Origin: DASWNP01 sp036399175
GTDB lineage: Bacteria; Acidobacteriota; Blastocatellia; Pyrinomonadales; Pyrinomonadaceae
Length of the DNA: 64,000 nucleotides
Direction of reading: 5' to 3'
Assembly: GCA_036399175.1 (NCBI GenBank)
Contig: DASWNP010000058.1
Coordinates: forward strand, 48,272 to 112,271
Below, in pieces: positions 60,970 through 64,000 of this stretch. The notes under the pieces were generated by a model. The model had not been told where the DNA came from, did not search any database, and worked only from the letters and a program-made list of their open reading frames with translations. Position 1 is the stretch's first letter; each line of letters starts with the position of its first letter. Position numbers and translations under genes: made by a program.

Positions 60970-63810
60970 CTTGATGTGGGTTTCTACTTTGAGGTCGTGG
61001 CCGTCGGTGGTGATGGTGATGGTGCCGCTTTGGCCTGTGGTGAGGATTTGGGTTCCGGAGGCGCGCCAGCGTCGGAGGACTTCGGGGTGCGGGTGGCCGA
61101 AGGGAGAGTCGAGGCCGACGGAGATGACGGCGAGCGAAGGGTGCGTGGCGGCGACGAACGGTTGGGTCGAGGAGGTTCGGCTGCCGTGATGTGCAACCTT
61201 GAGGGCGTCGCTGCCGAGGTCGTCGCGCGCGGAGAGTAAGGCCGTCTCGGCTTTGGCTTCGATGTCGCCGGTGAGCAGGATGGTTTTTCGTCCGAAGCGC
61301 AGCCGCAGGACGATGGAATCGTCGTTGCGCGAGGGCGCGTCTCGGTCGCGCTCGACGAGCGGCGGCCAGAGCACGTCGATTTCGACCGCGCCGAACTTGA
61401 GCACGTCTCCCCTGCCGACGAGATAGACGGGCGCGCCGCTCGCACTCGCCGTTCGTGCGAAGCGTCGATAGACGGCGTCGCTCTCAGGCGTCCGCGCGAC
61501 GAGCGCGGCGCGGACGCGGAAGTTTTTGACGACATCGCTGAGGCCGTCGAGGTGGTCGGCGTCGGCGTGCGTGGCGAGCACGTAGTCAACGGCGTCGAGC
61601 CCGCGCTGCCAGAGGTATTCGGAGACGACGGCTTCGCCGATGCTGCGCGCATCGCGCTCGAAGGCTTCGCTTTCGGCGTCGTCTTCCTGAGACGAGCGCG
61701 CGGAGTATGAGGGGCGGCCTCCGCCGTCGATGATGAGCGTCGAGCCGTCGGGCATCGTCAGGAGCGCGGCATCGCCCTGCCCGACATCGAGGAAGTCCAC
61801 GCGCAGCCGTCCGTCCGCGCGCGGCGCGCTCAGGGGGTGCGTGAGGATGACGATGAAGAGCGCGACGAGCGTGAGCGCGGCGAAACGCAGCAGGCCGCGT
61901 TTTAGTGAAGCATGAAGAGCTAGAAAAAGAAGCTGTTTCGCTTTCGTCGGAGGATGAAGCGGTTCAGGTTTCGTCGCGCGAAGAGGTTCGGCGTCTACAG
62001 GTCTGCCAGTCTCTTCCGTTTGCTGCGGCGGTGCGAGGGGCTGCCAGCGCGCGAGCGCGTAGGTGAGGACGAGAAGCGGCACGTAATAGAGGACGTAAAT
62101 CGAGGACGCGAGGCCGGTGTAGTGCGGGAGACGCAGGCTCGCTGTGCCTGTCGTCTTGAACGGCTCGACGCTGTGTGTTGTCACCCAGGCCAGCTGTTCC
62201 ACGAGCCAGACGAGCGGCGCGGTCAGCGTCTCGCTCAAATGCGAGGCGGCGAGCGCCGCCAGCGAGAGAAGCGAGAGCGCGGCCATACTAGCGCCGACGA
62301 AGATGTTGAGAAGGAGAGAGGCGAAGGAGAAATGGTGAAAGTAGACGACGACGAGGGGCAGCATCGAGACCTGCACGGAGGCCGAAACGACGAGGGCGGC
62401 GAACGTGTAGCGCAGAGCGCGCTGCGCGCCCGAGCTTTCGAGGCGCGCGGCGAGAGGCGTTTTGAACAGACGATAGCTGTAATGCGTGCGCGATATTTCG
62501 CGAAGCCACCGGCGCTCGTTCCAGAAGAGAAGCTCGCCGAGTGTGAGCCACCAGCGCGGGCAGACGGGCGGGTGGGGCGTCGTCGCTGTGGGTCGCCATT
62601 CGCCCGTCGCCTTGAGCTTGGAGAGAAGCGGGAAGGCGACGGCGACGATGGCGAAGACGGAGAGGAAGGTTAATTGAAATGAGGGGTCGAAGAGACTGCC
62701 GGGTCGCCAGATGAGCAGGGCGAGCGCCGCGCCGCCGAGCGTGTTGAGCGACTGTGAGCGTCGGTGAAGCACGGGCGCGAGCGCGACGGCGGTGAACATC
62801 AAAGCTGCGCGTACCACCGACGCTTCCGCTCCGACCGCGACCGTGTAGCCCCATACGAGCAACACGGCGGAGGCGAACTGCCACGCGCGTCTTCGCGTCA
62901 GGCGTCGCGCCAGCGCCAGAGCGAGCCCGCCGATGAAGGTGATGTGCAGGCCGCTGATGACGAGGACGTGAAAAGTGCCGCCCTCACGAAAACGCTCCGC
63001 CACCGAGCGCGAGAGATTTTCTCGATTGCCGAGCAAAGATGCGCCGAGCACGCCCGCCGTCTCTCTCGAAAAGAGTCGGTCGATGCGCGCGAGCAGGTGT
63101 GAGCGCAGGGAGTCTAACCAGACGAGCGGCAGAAGGACGCGTTCGTCTCCGAGTCGCTCGACGAGCAGAGGACTTTTAATGGTGCCCGTCGCGTCGAGCC
63201 CGCGACGCTCAAGATAGTCCTTCACAGAAGAGACGCCCGGATTGCGGTAGCCTTCGGCGCGCCGGAGCGCGACGAGCACGCGCAGGCGCGCTCCGCGTCT
63301 CAGCTCAAGCGCCTCGTACCGGCTTCGCGCGAAGCTCCCGTCGCTTCCGCCGTGAACGGGGGCAAACAACTCGACCGCGCCCGTCGCCGCTCGCTCGTCC
63401 GCTTTGTACTTCAATCGCTCGACTCCGAGCGTCAGACGAAATCCATCCGGCGACCATTCCGGCGCGCGACGCACAACGCCCTCAAGCTCGACGGGCTCGC
63501 CCGAAGCGATATGCCCCTTGTCATAAAATCTGCGCACGCGCGTCGCCGCCGTCGAGCCTTCTTCTATACCGGCGAGCGTCCCGCCCGCGAAAGTGAAGGC
63601 GGCGAGCAGGAGGATGGACGACTGCGTTCTGTCGTGTCGGTGCCGGAGCGTGAGCGTGAGGGCGAGCAGAGAGAAGATTGCGCAGCACGAGAGCCAGAGG
63701 GCGAGCGGAAGCGCGAGGGCGCGCGAGGTCAGGATACCGGCGACGAAGGAGACGGAGAGCGAGAATAGCGGGAGGGTGTTGAAAGACGGCTGGTGAGTAA
63801 CCGTATGCAC
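60964..63810 (-). CDS. comEC: ComEC/Rec2 DNA-uptake channel
   Basis: 948 aa, ATG 63810. N-terminal DUF4131-like part with OB-type region (residues about 100-230), the Competence domain with helices and FHVLVISGLHITFIGGLALAL...GAEASVVRAALMFTAVAL, and a C-terminal MBL nuclease-like domain: LRVDFLDVGQGDAALLTMPDGSTLIIDGGGRPS, ATHADADHLDGLSDVV, ILLTGDIEAKAETALL, LKVAHHGSRTSSTQPFV. All three domains are present, so full-length. A low-complexity stretch (KPEPLHPPTKAKQ) links the membrane and MBL parts. With ComEA, it would transport DNA across the inner membrane during transformation. The last codons and stop come from the family E hairpin. Confidence 0.95.
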   Translation of the reverse strand: MHTVTHQPSFNTLPLFSLSVSFVAGILTSRALALPLALWLSCCAIFSLLALTLTLRHRHDRTQSSILLLAAFTFAGGTLAGIEEGSTAATRVRRFYDKGHIASGEPVELEGVVRRAPEWSPDGFRLTLGVERLKYKADERAATGAVELFAPVHGGSDGSFARSRYEALELRRGARLRVLVALRRAEGYRNPGVSSVKDYLERRGLDATGTIKSPLLVERLGDERVLLPLVWLDSLRSHLLARIDRLFSRETAGVLGASLLGNRENLSRSVAERFREGGTFHVLVISGLHITFIGGLALALARRLTRRRAWQFASAVLLVWGYTVAVGAEASVVRAALMFTAVALAPVLHRRSQSLNTLGGAALALLIWRPGSLFDPSFQLTFLSVFAIVAVAFPLLSKLKATGEWRPTATTPHPPVCPRWWLTLGELLFWNERRWLREISRTHYSYRLFKTPLAARLESSGAQRALRYTFAALVVSASVQVSMLPLVVVYFHHFSFASLLLNIFVGASMAALSLLSLAALAASHLSETLTAPLVWLVEQLAWVTTHSVEPFKTTGTASLRLPHYTGLASSIYVLYYVPLLVLTYALARWQPLAPPQQTEETGRPVDAEPLRATKPEPLHPPTKAKQLLFLALHASLKRGLLRFAALTLVALFIVILTHPLSAPRADGRLRVDFLDVGQGDAALLTMPDGSTLIIDGGGRPSYSARSSQEDDAESEAFERDARSIGEAVVSEYLWQRGLDAVDYVLATHADADHLDGLSDVVKNFRVRAALVARTPESDAVYRRFARTASASGAPVYLVGRGDVLKFGAVEIDVLWPPLVERDRDAPSRNDDSIVLRLRFGRKTILLTGDIEAKAETALLSARDDLGSDALKVAHHGSRTSSTQPFVAATHPSLAVISVGLDSPFGHPHPEVLRRWRASGTQILTTGQSGTITITTDGHDLKVETHIKK

Positions 63811-64000
63811 GACGAGTCTGCTCTCCGGCTTTCGATGAAAAGCGAGCTATTAGAGCGTGACGAGGCGGCGCAGGTTTCGGTCGGCGCGAGAGCTTAGGCC
63901 GAGCGTCAAAGCTGATTGTTAAAGCTGATTTCCCTTTAAAGCTGGTTTCGGACGGCGTGGATTATACTTGCGTGCGTCGGAAAAGATAAGAGCGTCGGCG

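Overview
The window is about 64 kb of GC-rich bacterial chromosome with no phage, insertion sequence or CRISPR array. The gene content fits an Acidobacteriota-like, Gram-negative heterotroph, perhaps Blastocatellia: lipoproteins with lnt, a WGxxGxxG-type C-terminal sorting signal, YsnF/AvaK stress proteins, DUF4097 proteins, several secreted subtilases, and a MalT-like regulator with a C-terminal BTAD. This placement is an inference from gene content; no rRNA is present to settle it.

Layout. 1-3403: a large MalT/SARP-like regulator whose 5' end lies outside the window. 3.6-17.2 kb: three secreted subtilisin-family proteases (one with an octapeptide FTGxDG repeat tract, two with SLH-like C-termini), interrupted by an Opp-type peptide-uptake set and a degenerate 21-bp tandem array. 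17.4-19.7 kb: an ABC-2 exporter pair. 19.8-20.5 kb: a ParE-type toxin-antitoxin pair abutting a hicB whose hicA partner is reduced to 11 codons. 20.6-21.7 kb: an Sfp-type PPTase and an MbtH-like protein, helpers for a nonribosomal peptide synthetase that is not in view. 22-26.5 kb: secreted proteins and a histidine kinase/response regulator operon with a phased direct-repeat operator in front. 27-33.3 kb: two MDR oxidoreductases flanking glpK-glpD. 33.3-38.6 kb: a RelE/HigB-like toxin with a chimeric partner, a polytopic membrane protein, a methyltransferase and a JmjC oxygenase. 38.8-40.7 kb: selD, itself a selenoprotein with an in-frame UGA, next to a CmoM-like methyltransferase. 40.9-43.9 kb: three YsnF/AvaK stress genes. 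44-48.8 kb: a WGxxGxxG protein, an exported methyltransferase, and an overlapping MBL/metallopeptidase pair. 49.2-64 kb: tRNA-Glu, a TPR protein, an NfeD-like protein, lnt, a coiled-coil protein, prfB (programmed +1 frameshift), ftsK, comEA-like, glycerate kinase, a cupin and comEC.

Main unexplained structures: (1) at least a dozen intergenic hairpins built from short tandem repeats on both arms, usually starting at or inside a stop codon. Two families have near-identical copies (one direct pair, one inverted pair), so they look mobile. (2) The 21-bp array at 11.79-12.02 kb, whose units carry dyads with apparent compensatory changes. (3) The FTGxDG octapeptide tract of the first protease. (4) Recoding at two genes: Sec-UGA in selD and the +1 shift in prfB. 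(5) TTTAC repeats on one helical face in front of an OmpR-family two-component operon.
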